DNA of 64,000 nucleotides from VGMA01 sp964655475 (GCA_964655475.1 CAZZMO010000005.1:1-64000); one strand, 5' to 3'; shown: positions 17,253-25,730, counted from the first letter of the stretch. The notes: a model not told the origin generated them from the sequence alone. Numbers and translations: made by a program.

Positions 17253-19166
17253 TTATACAGTTTTCTTCTTCGCTTTCTTCAGTGTGTCTGCCCGCTCATC
17301 TTTAGGGAAGTCGATCCAGATAGGAGAGCTCCATGCGATATGTCCATTCTTTTGGATCACTTTTAGATAGTAATATAAGAAAGGGTGCCCTGTATCTTCT
17401 CTTGGGGAGAGGAGGTGTTTTTCGTAATGATCACTATCTTCTAGGGAGAACTCTACGAAAGATTTTGGATGGTCTAACGTTTTGAACTCTTTTCCATTCC
17501 GGTAGATCGTGATCTTTTCAATCTCACTCGTTCCTGCGACGTACCCTGAGATGAATCTCGTGTAGCAAAGGCCAGGTTTGGTTGCTGTAGAGATTTCTGA
17601 CCCCATGGGTTTCCCTGCAATATTGAATGCTAGAAGGATTCTCTCTCCCGTTGTAGCGTAGCAGTGGCGGTTATAGAGGGCTTGAAATAGTGATTCACGG
17701 TCATGAACAGGGGACAAGATGGCGGTGAGTCCTTTAGAATAGGTCGTAAGATCTTTTTCTATGAGGTCTTTAAAGACCGCTCTTCCATCGAAACCACCAG
17801 CCACAAATCCAAAACGGCATCCATTATTGAGTGCTTGGATCACAGTTCCTTCAGATTGTTCGAGGTTGGTTTTCTTTTTGCTTAAAGCAAACGGCCTCTC
17901 ATTCCCTTCTTTTGCAAGGTTTTCAGAAGAGCCGAAAGAGTTGTAGATTTCTACCACCCGCTCATATTCTGGGGCAAAGGAGTCAAAGTTGTATCCATAA
18001 CCTTTTAGCGCTGTAATAGAGGGAATCGAGATCATCTCTTTAACAGCATGCGCTTTATAGATCTTTTTAAGAGAGTTCCACTTGGTCTCTTTCTTTCTTA
18101 AGATAGGGCGGTTATCTTTTGCAAAAATGAATTGTCTGCATCCTTCGTCAGCTGCATCAGAAAACCACTGCATACCGACCATAGTGACGAAACGGTCTTC
18201 TTCGTTGAATTCTGTGACGCAAGTGTTGACGAGCTTCCAAATGTCAGAAGGGGTCTCCTCTTCATCTTCAAAAGAAGAGGTAGAGTAGAACTGCAGCGAG
18301 CGGTCATCGCGAAAGTAGCGCAGGCTAGACTCGATCTGCTCTCCTGAGTTGAAACGGGTCGATTCGTCGTGAAGCTCGCCCCAAAAGAGCATGTTCCCTT
18401 CATCTAAAGAGCACATGATTGGTGTTGAGGTAAAGAGTTCCCCTGTCTTGAGGTTTTTCAATTTGAGAATGTAGAGCCCTGGTTCATTGAAATAGATGTT
18501 TGGAAGTGCAATGAAGCCAGTCTCAGGACAGAAGAGGGTCCATTTTAAAGTTTCTCTCAACTGCTCATAATAGAGCTCAATCAGAGTCCCTTCTTCTACT
18601 CTTCCTGTTAAGTTGCCGTAGCGGTCTTCAAACCGGACTACGATGTCGAAGCGGTAGTTTTTAGCGACTAGAGATGGGGTGATCATGACGATGTTGTGAA
18701 GCTCATTCCCCTTGATGTCGAGTACAAAGGCCTCTCCATCTTTGTAGTCACCCTTCCCTTTGGGGTCGATATAGATCGGGAAGCTTCTTCTTCTCTCTAA
18801 AAAGGTTTGAGCTCTTGTCCCCTGGGATTCTCTTTTGTCATCGTGAGGGGTCCCTAAACAGATCGTGAAGGCTTCGCCAGCTTCGATTGCTTCATTTAGG
18901 GTAAATTCAAATTGGTCCATGGATCCTTGGACGAGCGATCCCTGAATCACTTTTTTCGAGGGTAGTTCAAGCCAAATGGCATTTGATTTTGCTTTTGCTC
19001 CCACTTCAGGAAGCTGCCAATCACTCTCAGTCCCTTTCGAATTTACATCGAATTTTACGAGGGTTTTTGCTGGAAGCGCTTGTGCTGTAGTGTACGAAAA
19101 ACGCCATGTGTTGACTTGTCCAGCTAAAGCTACAGCTGGTTCAGATAATAGAATAGAGCGACGCAT
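17253..19166 (-). CDS. DUF3604-family protein
   Basis: A 637-residue protein matching the DUF3604 layout: an N-terminal beta-rich region of about 250 residues, then a metal-dependent PHP-like core beginning at MLFWGELHDESTRFNSG near residue 258. The core contains FYSTSSF, GMQWFSDA, an acidic segment and VEIYNSFGSSEN. In the family the corresponding histidines and acids bind metal, and here LHDES keeps the His. A C-terminal beta-domain follows (GKEFKTLDHPKSFVEFSLED). No signal peptide is evident; the start MRRSILLSEPAVALAGQ is not hydrophobic enough. The enzymatic role of DUF3604 is not established. It is transcribed alone. Confidence 0.8.
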   Translation of the reverse strand: MRRSILLSEPAVALAGQVNTWRFSYTTAQALPAKTLVKFDVNSKGTESDWQLPEVGAKAKSNAIWLELPSKKVIQGSLVQGSMDQFEFTLNEAIEAGEAFTICLGTPHDDKRESQGTRAQTFLERRRSFPIYIDPKGKGDYKDGEAFVLDIKGNELHNIVMITPSLVAKNYRFDIVVRFEDRYGNLTGRVEEGTLIELYYEQLRETLKWTLFCPETGFIALPNIYFNEPGLYILKLKNLKTGELFTSTPIMCSLDEGNMLFWGELHDESTRFNSGEQIESSLRYFRDDRSLQFYSTSSFEDEEETPSDIWKLVNTCVTEFNEEDRFVTMVGMQWFSDAADEGCRQFIFAKDNRPILRKKETKWNSLKKIYKAHAVKEMISIPSITALKGYGYNFDSFAPEYERVVEIYNSFGSSENLAKEGNERPFALSKKKTNLEQSEGTVIQALNNGCRFGFVAGGFDGRAVFKDLIEKDLTTYSKGLTAILSPVHDRESLFQALYNRHCYATTGERILLAFNIAGKPMGSEISTATKPGLCYTRFISGYVAGTSEIEKITIYRNGKEFKTLDHPKSFVEFSLEDSDHYEKHLLSPREDTGHPFLYYYLKVIQKNGHIAWSSPIWIDFPKDERADTLKKAKKKTV

Positions 19167-19236
19167 AGATCTCCTGTCAGGGTTCGAATCGCCATTATAG
19201 CGCCTTTCCTAATAAAAAACTACGGAGTTTCAAAGA

Positions 19237-20529
19237 TCACTCTTCGTGGAACGATTTTGAAATGGGGATGATTTTTACTTTGTAGATCTGCCTCTTCCCT
19301 GTTGAAAGGACCTTGATGTCAAAGTCGTCGGTATGGATGACCGCTCCAACAGTTGGGAAGCTGTTAATTTGGTGGAGGATGAACCCTCCAACAGTCTCAT
19401 ATTCTGGGTCGGGAGGGATGGCTATTCCCGTTTCCGTTTCGAGATCGATGATGTTCATACGGGCGTCGACAATCCATGCATTGTCAGCTGTAGGGGCGTA
19501 AAGGAGCTCTTCATCGACGTCATGCTCGTCAGAAATGTCTCCCACAATCTCTTCGAGAATGTCTTCAATCGTCACAATCCCTTCCGTACAGCCATATTCG
19601 TTAACAACCACAATGATGTGAATCTGAAGCTGTTTCATCTCTTGCAAAAGATCAGAAATCTTTTTCCCTTCAGGTGCATAGACAATCGGTTTAGCGAGCG
19701 CCTTGAGAGTCGTCGTCTTGATGATCGAAGGATCTTTCTCCATATGTTCTAAAATAAAGGCGAGAACATCCTTGTAAAGGAGCACTCCTGTGATCAGGTC
19801 GATCGATTCGCTATAAATGGGAATCCGGCTAAAGCCCTCTCTGATGAAGCCAGGGGCGGCCTCAGCGATCGACATGTTTTCAGAAAAGGCGATGATGTTC
19901 ACTTTCGGAACCATGATCTCTCTGGCCACCCGATCTTGGAAGTTCGCAATCGACTTGATGAGTTTCTTATCTTGAGGTTCTATAAGATCTTTAATATCAG
20001 ATTCTTGCAAAAGCTCCAACAGTCGGTGTTTAATTTTGATCGCCCGCGCTTCGTCATCTTCTTCTTCTAACTGTTCAGGATTAAGCCTGTGTTCGAGCCA
20101 AACCAGCGGCCAGGCGATCGGCAAGAGGAGGATGAGAGCGATGCTAGCAAAAGGGGCAAAGATTTTTAGTGAGGCATACTGAAGCCTCGATGCGGTGAGT
20201 CTGACAAAGAAGTAGCAGAAGAGGGGGACGAATAGGATGATTCCTAGAGATGTAATAAGTTGATAGTCAGATAAATAGGAAGATTCTAGTGCGCTATAAG
20301 CGATGAAGGTAATCAAGGTAGTGAGGTTCAGAAAGTCGATGAGGGCGGTCTCCCGCCTCTTTGGAACCGTTTTTTCTAAGAGGATGAATACAGAGTAGAG
20401 CCAGCGGTGTTTCCTAAACTCTTGAAAGAGAGAGTGGGGTCTAATTTGCCGAATAGAAACCTTCACAGCGAGAAGGGCAAAGGAGAAGAAAAGGAAAATA
20501 AGGGGGAGTAGGGGAGTTTTCACAACCAT
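19237..20529 (-). CDS. CNNM/CorC-type membrane protein with CBS domains
   Basis: A 430-residue protein with an N-terminal membrane region (several helices, residues 5-150) of the DUF21/CNNM type. A paired CBS module follows at about 200-330 (VNIIAFSENMSIAEAAPGFIREGFSRIPIYS and its repeat), ending in NEYGCTEGIVTIEDILEEIVGDI. A C-terminal CorC/HlyC transporter-associated domain covers about 345-425 (ETVGGFILHQINSFPTVG). The family exports magnesium or cobalt in other bacteria and is often labelled hemolysin. Gene order ybeY followed by this gene is conserved in chlamydiae. It starts 3 bases after the ybeY stop, so the two are coupled. Confidence 0.9.
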   Translation of the reverse strand: MVVKTPLLPLIFLFFSFALLAVKVSIRQIRPHSLFQEFRKHRWLYSVFILLEKTVPKRRETALIDFLNLTTLITFIAYSALESSYLSDYQLITSLGIILFVPLFCYFFVRLTASRLQYASLKIFAPFASIALILLLPIAWPLVWLEHRLNPEQLEEEDDEARAIKIKHRLLELLQESDIKDLIEPQDKKLIKSIANFQDRVAREIMVPKVNIIAFSENMSIAEAAPGFIREGFSRIPIYSESIDLITGVLLYKDVLAFILEHMEKDPSIIKTTTLKALAKPIVYAPEGKKISDLLQEMKQLQIHIIVVVNEYGCTEGIVTIEDILEEIVGDISDEHDVDEELLYAPTADNAWIVDARMNIIDLETETGIAIPPDPEYETVGGFILHQINSFPTVGAVIHTDDFDIKVLSTGKRQIYKVKIIPISKSFHEE

Positions 20530-20532
20530 AAA

Positions 20533-21039
20533 TTATGTATAAACAGTGGGCTGATTAGCCCAAACCATTTTTTGCTGCTCCAGGAGTTTCAAACAGACCA
20601 CTTCCTCTTTTCTCATGATTTTTTCATCTTCTTCTTGAATATCATCATAGCCAATTAAGTGCAAAAGTCCATGTATAATATACAGAAAAACCTCATCATG
20701 AGGATGTTCAGGGTCGTAATCGATCCCTGTCTTAGGACAAATAAAGACCTCACCGAGAAGAGATGGGGAAGAGATGGGGTTCGGGCCATCGATGGGGAGG
20801 GTAATGCAATCGGTGGTTGTCGGGTCATTAAAGAACTGGTCGTGGAGTTTACAAATGGTGGGGGTGTCGACAAAATGGAGAATGACCTCATCCGTCTTCA
20901 CACTGTAGTGAGATAACACGAGCGCTGTAACGTCTCGGATCTCAGTGTGTGACAGCTTGAGGTCGTTCTGTTCGTCAAAAATAGTAACGCTAAGACTACT
21001 GGGAAGCTGTTTTTGGCAGACCGGTGACTCGCGTCCCAT
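20533..21039 (-). CDS. ybeY: Endoribonuclease YbeY
   Basis: RNase involved in 16S rRNA 3'-end maturation and ribosome quality control. The start is placed at the ATG giving MGRESPVCQKQLP; an upstream in-frame TTG at 21078 would add 13 residues. The family segments NDPTTTDCITLP and LLGEVFICP are present. The metal motif reads HGLLHLIGYDD, so the third His of the usual HGxLHLxGYDH is replaced by Asp while the first two remain. It is the penultimate gene of the DUF502-holC-ybeY unit. Confidence 0.9.
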   Translation of the reverse strand: MGRESPVCQKQLPSSLSVTIFDEQNDLKLSHTEIRDVTALVLSHYSVKTDEVILHFVDTPTICKLHDQFFNDPTTTDCITLPIDGPNPISSPSLLGEVFICPKTGIDYDPEHPHDEVFLYIIHGLLHLIGYDDIQEEDEKIMRKEEVVCLKLLEQQKMVWANQPTVYT

Positions 21040-21149
21040 TGAAGCGACCTTTTTGTTTAAGGAGCTTAACTCTTTCAAAACGCTTAAGGACGTTCCTTTT
21101 TTTCGTTCCTTTATTCGCTTTTCCGAAACTAGGGTGTTGTGACATGTGC

Positions 21150-21320
21150 TTAACCTATTTTAGGGACAAAAATGTTCATGTTCGTAGGTGCTGCGTTTTG
21201 GTGAGGGCGGAAGCCTTCTGGCAGCATATCTTTTTTAGGGCCTGTTGGAGCTGGAATACGGTAATGACGCTTCTTTGGGCTTTTGCTTCTTCGCTCTTGT
21301 TGTTTACTGATTCGTGTCAT
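21150..21320 (-). CDS. Small basic protein of 56 residues
   Basis: A 56-codon gene below most length cut-offs. It has a GGAG ribosome-binding site and reads MTRISKQQERRSKSPKKRH followed by YRIPAPTGPKKD, ending in FVPKIG. It is rich in Lys/Arg in the first half and Pro in the second. It lies in the same direction between holC and ybeY with short gaps. I recall that chlamydial genomes carry tiny unnamed genes next to ybeY, but I cannot confirm homology. The basic, extended character resembles a ribosome- or nucleic-acid-associated protein; this is inference. Confidence 0.7.
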   Translation of the reverse strand: MTRISKQQERRSKSPKKRHYRIPAPTGPKKDMLPEGFRPHQNAAPTNMNIFVPKIG

Positions 21321-21362
21321 GGTTACTCCTTCAAAAATTTCAAAGCAATTGTACGGGTTTTA

Positions 21363-21764
21363 CTAATAGGAAGCAACAGGAATTGCAGACTTTTTATACA
21401 TTTGGAACCGAAATTCTGACAAACGGGCTTTTTCAACAGAAGTTTTGTCGTCGAGTTCATAGATTTTTGAAAAGGGGGCGCCAATCAAAGGATTTTTTGT
21501 CAGGTTTAAACATATAGTAGCCTGGTTTGGATTCCCTTCCTCGTGAGTGATCGAAATGAGTTCGTTACTATCAATCCCATGGGGAAGAAAGCTCTCTGGA
21601 GAGGACTTCCATAAAAAATCGTCGAGATAGAGAGAGGCCTCTTTAGACTCTGTCTTGATAACAATCTTTTGTCTATTGTCAAAATGGGTTTGGCAAAGAT
21701 CAAAGATCACTTTGAGCTTTTCTTTACTCGTCTTTACTTCAGCGATGAATACTCTACTGATCAT
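21363..21764 (-). CDS. holC: DNA polymerase III chi subunit
   Basis: A 133-residue protein with the hallmark chi pattern: an N-terminal alpha/beta fold, ASLYLDDFLWKSSPESFLPH around residues 43-62, then ATICLNLTKNPLI and a final EKARLSEFRFQMYKK. In the replisome clamp loader, chi links the psi subunit to SSB. The segment LW-x-x-x-P-x-SFLPHG is the strongest evidence. The start overlaps the upstream DUF502 gene by 11 bases, so it is co-transcribed with membrane proteins. Confidence 0.8.
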   Translation of the reverse strand: MISRVFIAEVKTSKEKLKVIFDLCQTHFDNRQKIVIKTESKEASLYLDDFLWKSSPESFLPHGIDSNELISITHEEGNPNQATICLNLTKNPLIGAPFSKIYELDDKTSVEKARLSEFRFQMYKKSAIPVASY

Positions 21765-22446
21765 GCCCTGGCCCCAACGTGTCTTTGATTACAGGCTTTG
21801 CCTTCTCTTCCTTTAGCGGCTGGTAAATACCGCAGGAGATGATGAATTTGAGCACTTCTTCCACATTGATGTCGAGCTCTTCGAGTAACTGATCTTCTAG
21901 CAAGAGCAAAAACCCTGAAAATGGATGGGGCGCAGTTGGAATAAAACAGGTCTTCAACCTCTTTTCAGGAGGGGCATTTCGTGGCTGGGCTGGCTCAGGG
22001 GCATAGCCGGGAACCAATCCCACCATCTTGCCACCATGGAATGGGAAGGGTGCGAGAACAATCTTTTCGAAAAAGTTCTTCCTCTCAGCAAAGATAGCCG
22101 TAATGATGTCGTGGATCACTTTATAGATCGTCTTAAAGAGGGGAATTCGTAAAAAGAGCTGATTTGCTTTCTTCACCATCCAGTTAAAGAAGAGTCTTTC
22201 ACCCAAAAATCCGAGGAAAAGGACCATCACAAATAAAAGTCCTAAGACAAGGATGCGGCAAAAGAAGACAAAGAGCTGCTTATGTGCACTCACCGAAAAG
22301 GGGAGGAATTGATCTACAAAGAGTAAAAAACTCTCCATATGTCCTAAAAAAGGGGCCGTTAACAGATCGAGAAGAAAGAAGAGGAACGCGAGAGTGATGA
22401 CCACAGGAAGAAGAAGAATCAAGCCAGTGAAAAAGTGCTTTTTCAT
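21754..22446 (-). CDS. DUF502-family membrane protein, copy 2
   Basis: A 230-residue DUF502 protein. It has the family start KKHFFTGLILLLPVVITLAF, a second transmembrane helix near residues 60-85, and the family motif VPLFKTIYKVIHDI (here IPLFKTIYKVIHDIITAIF) near 105. The conserved GKMVGLVPGYAPEP and FIPTAPHPFSGFLLLLEDQ segments follow. The start overlaps the other DUF502 gene by 4 bases. The function of DUF502 proteins is unknown; some plant relatives are trafficking factors. Confidence 0.85.
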   Translation of the reverse strand: MKKHFFTGLILLLPVVITLAFLFFLLDLLTAPFLGHMESFLLFVDQFLPFSVSAHKQLFVFFCRILVLGLLFVMVLFLGFLGERLFFNWMVKKANQLFLRIPLFKTIYKVIHDIITAIFAERKNFFEKIVLAPFPFHGGKMVGLVPGYAPEPAQPRNAPPEKRLKTCFIPTAPHPFSGFLLLLEDQLLEELDINVEEVLKFIISCGIYQPLKEEKAKPVIKDTLGPGHDQ

Positions 22447-23093
22447 ACAGATGTTTTCTCCTCATCCATTTTAGCCACAAGCCCACAAGAGACGATATAC
22501 TTTATGGCAGTTTCCACTTTCATATCGATGCAGCGGATATGTGCCTCTTCATACATGAGCAAGAAGCCTGTCGTAGGGTTAGGGGTTGTCGGTACGAAAA
22601 CGCTCAGTAAGCGCTTTTCTGCTGCAACGGAGCAACTCAGAGGGGCTTCATTGGTCAAAAATCCAATCACATAGATCCCTTCACCAGGGAACGGGACGAT
22701 CACCACTTGTTTAAAGGAGTGCTTGTCGTGGCTGAATAGGTTGTTGATGATCTCTTTGGTCGTCTTGTAGACCTTGTTGACAAAAGGGACCTTTTGAATG
22801 AGTTCATCGACTGTCTCTAAAAGCCAGTGAACAAAGTACTTCTTACCGAGAAATCCGATCCCCCAGATGAACAAGAATATGCAGATGAGGATCACAAGTT
22901 GACTGCCATAGCGGATCGCTTTTTCGGGGCTTAAGAACAAAAATCCACGATTGATGATGTGGTATTGGCTCAAGAGCCCGCTGACAAGTTCCATGAAGGG
23001 GCGCGTCAAAAAGTTCACAAGAAACGTAATGACAGCAATGGTAATCACGATGGGCATCAAAATGATGACGCCAGTAATGAGGTGCTTTTTCAT
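22443..23093 (-). CDS. DUF502-family membrane protein, copy 1
   Basis: A 216-residue paralogue of the next gene. It has MKKHLITGVIILMPIVITI at the start, a second helix near residues 62-82, VPFVNKVYKTTKEIINNLF near 105-123, GIYVIGFLTNEAP and FVPTTPNPTTGFLLMYEEA. The two copies align end to end, so they probably work as a pair or arose by recent duplication. It is the first gene of the holC-ybeY unit and is divergent from trpR across an 80-base gap containing a palindrome. Confidence 0.85.
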   Translation of the reverse strand: MKKHLITGVIILMPIVITIAVITFLVNFLTRPFMELVSGLLSQYHIINRGFLFLSPEKAIRYGSQLVILICIFLFIWGIGFLGKKYFVHWLLETVDELIQKVPFVNKVYKTTKEIINNLFSHDKHSFKQVVIVPFPGEGIYVIGFLTNEAPLSCSVAAEKRLLSVFVPTTPNPTTGFLLMYEEAHIRCIDMKVETAIKYIVSCGLVAKMDEEKTSV

Positions 23094-23147
23094 ATTTCAA
23101 CCATACCAGGTAGAGATTATTTTTCCTATTTTTATTGCGGGGAAATA

Positions 23148-23169
23148 TTGTAATGGTGTAACATTACAA
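23148..23169. promoter_or_regulatory. Perfect palindrome upstream of trpR, candidate TrpR operator
   Basis: Two 8-base half-sites, TTGTAATG and CATTACAA, are exact complements separated by 6 bases (GTGTAA). The site ends 4 bases before the trpR ATG and overlaps a possible -10 box, ideal for autorepression by a dimer. The half-site differs from the E. coli ACTAG operator core, so TrpR binding is inferred from position and symmetry only. Confidence 0.55.
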
Positions 23170-23173
23170 GTAT

Positions 23174-23452
23174 ATGAGTAAGAAAACCACCTATAAAGAC
23201 TTTTCTAAGCTTTGCCAAGCTAGACCAGAGATGATAGAGGAAATTTTTGAATTCTTTTTAACCAAGGAAGAATTAGAGATGTTAGGGGCTCGATATGAGA
23301 TCATTGCAGCCCTCATGAAAGGGGAGTTAACCCAGCGCGAAATCGCAAAAAAATATAAAGTGAGCATTGCTCAGATCACCAGAGGATCGAATGCTCTTAA
23401 AACGATCTCACTAAAACTAAAGAAGGAGTTAGAAAATGTTATCATTAAATGA
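23174..23452 (+). CDS. trpR: Trp operon repressor
   Basis: A 92-residue all-helical dimeric repressor that binds DNA when loaded with L-tryptophan. The segment LTKEELEMLGARYEIIAALM and the helix-turn-helix LTQREIAKKYKVSIAQITRG (residues 52-71), then SNALK, match TrpR closely. Residues equivalent to the tryptophan contacts of E. coli TrpR are retained: Thr30 (T44), Arg40 (R54), Arg70 (R84) and Gly71 (G85). No trp biosynthesis gene follows; the downstream genes are a frameshifted unknown and a peptide transporter. It has no Shine-Dalgarno sequence, and a -10 candidate lies about 9 bases before the ATG, so the mRNA may be leaderless. Confidence 0.93.
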   Translation: MSKKTTYKDFSKLCQARPEMIEEIFEFFLTKEELEMLGARYEIIAALMKGELTQREIAKKYKVSIAQITRGSNALKTISLKLKKELENVIIK

Positions 23453-24453
23453 AACTTATTTAAGTATTGTTCAACCAACAACGGGTAGGGCTCGAGAGGT
23501 TTCTGCTATAGAGAGTACCAATCCAAATCTCATGACGCAAAATGATATCAGAGAAGCAGAAGAGGTAGCTCGTCTATACGTGGGGGGAGTTTGGCGTTGC
23601 TCTTAGAGCTCTCCAGTCAGGTGATTATGAGAAGTTTGACGCCACCATCGGCGATCACAATTGTCAACTGAGCGCTCTGATTTCGATTGTAGCAGCAAAA
23701 GAGCTACAAGATGAAATCAGTCAGCTCACGATTCAAAAACAGTTTAATATCAAAGCAAAAAAACCGACGCCTCCGCACATACTGATGGCTCCATACTTGC
23801 CTCAGTTGTCAGAAACTCTCCGCTATCTCGTTCACGCGGCGATATTGCGCTCAGGGACAGAATGCATCGAGCATCCTGATGGAAGCATGACGCTCAAGAC
23901 GTCAGCTGCGAACATCATGGGAGGGAAATGCTCTTTTGCAGGTGCCTTGATTACTCCACTTAGAGAAGCGGTGAACCGCTTTTCCATTGCCTATATCAAA
24001 AGGATTTCGCTCTCTCCTCATCTAGAAAAGGTACACCTTGTCACTACGTGCCGAGATGAGAGGTATGAGTTTGTCAATGCCTTTTACAACATGAAAGAAA
24101 CCTTAGAGAGACTTTCTACGGAAGGGGTCCACTTTGTCGTTGTTCCCTACGACCGCAATCGTGTAGTTCGAGGAGAGGCTCAGATATTCAACCCTTCTCA
24201 AGAGAAGGTAGAGGCGATCTCTCCTGAGAGTCCAATCTTTGTCATTCAAGTATTTGGTAATCTGAACATTGAAGAAGTAGGGCTCTTCAGGTTCATTCTG
24301 TCGAGTATTGCAGTCAATCCTATCTATGAAGATCACGACCCTGAAGAGATGGGGGAAATTGCAGAATATCGAGAGCTCGGGCAAACACTTGTGCCAGAGT
24401 GCCGCATCGTACACACATACGCAGACACCTACAAAAGGATGAAATTCGCATGA
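23436..24453 (+). pseudogene. Frameshifted unknown gene between trpR and the peptide transporter
   Basis: An AGGAG ribosome-binding site leads to an ATG at 23436 inside the trpR end. The frame runs 50 codons (starting MLSLNETYLSIVQPTTG) and stops soon after a run of six G at 23582-23587. Removing one G joins it to a frame that stays open through to 24453, giving about 338 residues, with RLYVGEFGVALRALQ across the join. The ATG at 23785 is therefore probably not a true start. The product is unrecognised: no signal peptide, mixed alpha/beta, with LVTTCRDERYEF and FVVVPYDRNRVVRG. It may be a pseudogene, a sequencing error or a phase-variable or programmed shift. The end overlaps the transporter start (ATGA). 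Confidence 0.65.
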
Positions 24454-25730
24454 ACAAAACATTAACTATTGCTTTCACTCAAATGTGGGAGAGTTTTAGT
24501 TTTTTTGGGATGAGAGCTCTTCTCGTGCTCTATTTAATTTCAGGGGCGGGTTATTCCGCCTCTGATGCAGTCATTATGTATACTCTCTATATCGCTTCTG
24601 TCAAAGTGTTTGCAGGGCTTGGAGGGTATATTGCCGATCGGTTTTTAGGGTATAAACATGCGGTGATTTTAGGGGGGGGGTTGATCATGCTCGGCCACCT
24701 TGTCCTTACCTTCACCACTCTGTTTTATTTGAGTTTGGGATGCATCATCGTCGGATCTGCCCTCTTTCGGGTGAATCTACAAGCCTTACTAGGCAAATCC
24801 TACCAAGGGAATGATCAGGAAAGAGACCCAGGGTTTACTCTGTTTTATGTGGGGATGAATATTGGAGGTTTGAGCGCCGCTATTCTTTGTGGTCTAGTCG
24901 CTCAAATGTATGGATGGCACGCAGGTTTTGGACTTGCTGCCTTTGGGATGATGATTGGGCTCATCTTTTTCCTTTCGAAACAACACATGTTTGAAAGTGA
25001 AAGAAAACGACCAGCAGTAGTCACATTTCCAGTAGGCCTTTTGGCAGCGGGCGCAGTTGCCCTCATCATGAGCTATTTCTCAATCGTTGAGGCTTTTGCC
25101 CTTCCACTCGGGATCTTGTTTCTCTTCTATCTACTCTTCAAGATGGGAAAAAAGGTGATTTTAGGTGTCGGAATGTCGATCCTCTTTCTCATCCTTTTTT
25201 CTACAGCAGAAGAGCTCTGGGGTTCGCTACTCATGCTCTTTTCAGAGGGGCATATTGACCGCTTTATCTTAGGATTTGAGATCCCAAGTCCTGCAATTGC
25301 AGCGATGAATCCACTTACAATCATCTTGCTCGGACCATTATTAGCAAGGATGAACCTTCGTTATGAAGTGAAGATTGCAGCAGGCTTTTTAGCTGTTGCT
25401 ATTGCCTTTTTGCTTCTCTACATCACGTCAATTATGGTTCACCCATCTCTTTTTTATTTGGTGACGAGTTTGATGTTCATAGCGATTGGAGAGCTCTTCC
25501 TTGTTCCGAGCATCCTCTCGTTTGCATCGAAGATTGCACCAGAGAATCAGTCGGGGATGATGATGGGAGCTACCATCATTGCACTATCGATTGGAAGTTT
25601 GCTCAGTGGGAAAATCGCTCTATTTAGCTACGGCCCTGTGTTTATAGGGGTAGCAGTTGTGGCGTTAGGGCTTTTTACAGCCCTAGCCTTGAGATTGAGA
25701 AGCCCTTCTACGGGTTTAGTAGAACATTAG
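24450..25730 (+). CDS. POT-family proton-dependent oligopeptide transporter
   Basis: A 426-residue inner-membrane carrier with about 12 helices. The start is placed at the ATG overlapping the previous stop (ATGA). The opening FTQMWESFSFFGMRALLVLYL matches the POT motif (E-x-F-x-x-x-G-x-R). GGYIADRFLGYKHAVILGG follows, then FTLFYVGMNIGGLSA and SKIAPENQSGMMMG near the C-terminus. POT proteins import di- and tripeptides with protons. In an operon with trpR the likely benefit is peptide-borne tryptophan, which is inference. A run of eight G near 24671 keeps the frame intact. Confidence 0.85.
   Translation: MNKTLTIAFTQMWESFSFFGMRALLVLYLISGAGYSASDAVIMYTLYIASVKVFAGLGGYIADRFLGYKHAVILGGGLIMLGHLVLTFTTLFYLSLGCIIVGSALFRVNLQALLGKSYQGNDQERDPGFTLFYVGMNIGGLSAAILCGLVAQMYGWHAGFGLAAFGMMIGLIFFLSKQHMFESERKRPAVVTFPVGLLAAGAVALIMSYFSIVEAFALPLGILFLFYLLFKMGKKVILGVGMSILFLILFSTAEELWGSLLMLFSEGHIDRFILGFEIPSPAIAAMNPLTIILLGPLLARMNLRYEVKIAAGFLAVAIAFLLLYITSIMVHPSLFYLVTSLMFIAIGELFLVPSILSFASKIAPENQSGMMMGATIIALSIGSLLSGKIALFSYGPVFIGVAVVALGLFTALALRLRSPSTGLVEH

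Noticed and set aside
19181..19190. GGTTCGAATC resembling a tRNA T-arm just upstream of the DUF3604 gene.
   Set aside because: No acceptor, anticodon or D-arm pairing can be built around it on either strand, and it lies against the gene's start codon.
23785..24453. ATG at 23785 as the true start of the gene after trpR.
   Set aside because: The same frame is open far upstream with no ribosome-binding site at 23785, while the strong site at 23424-23436 serves the other part of a frameshifted gene.
24671..24679. Run of eight G in the peptide transporter gene as a possible second frameshift.
   Set aside because: The reading frame continues through it with intact family motifs on both sides.
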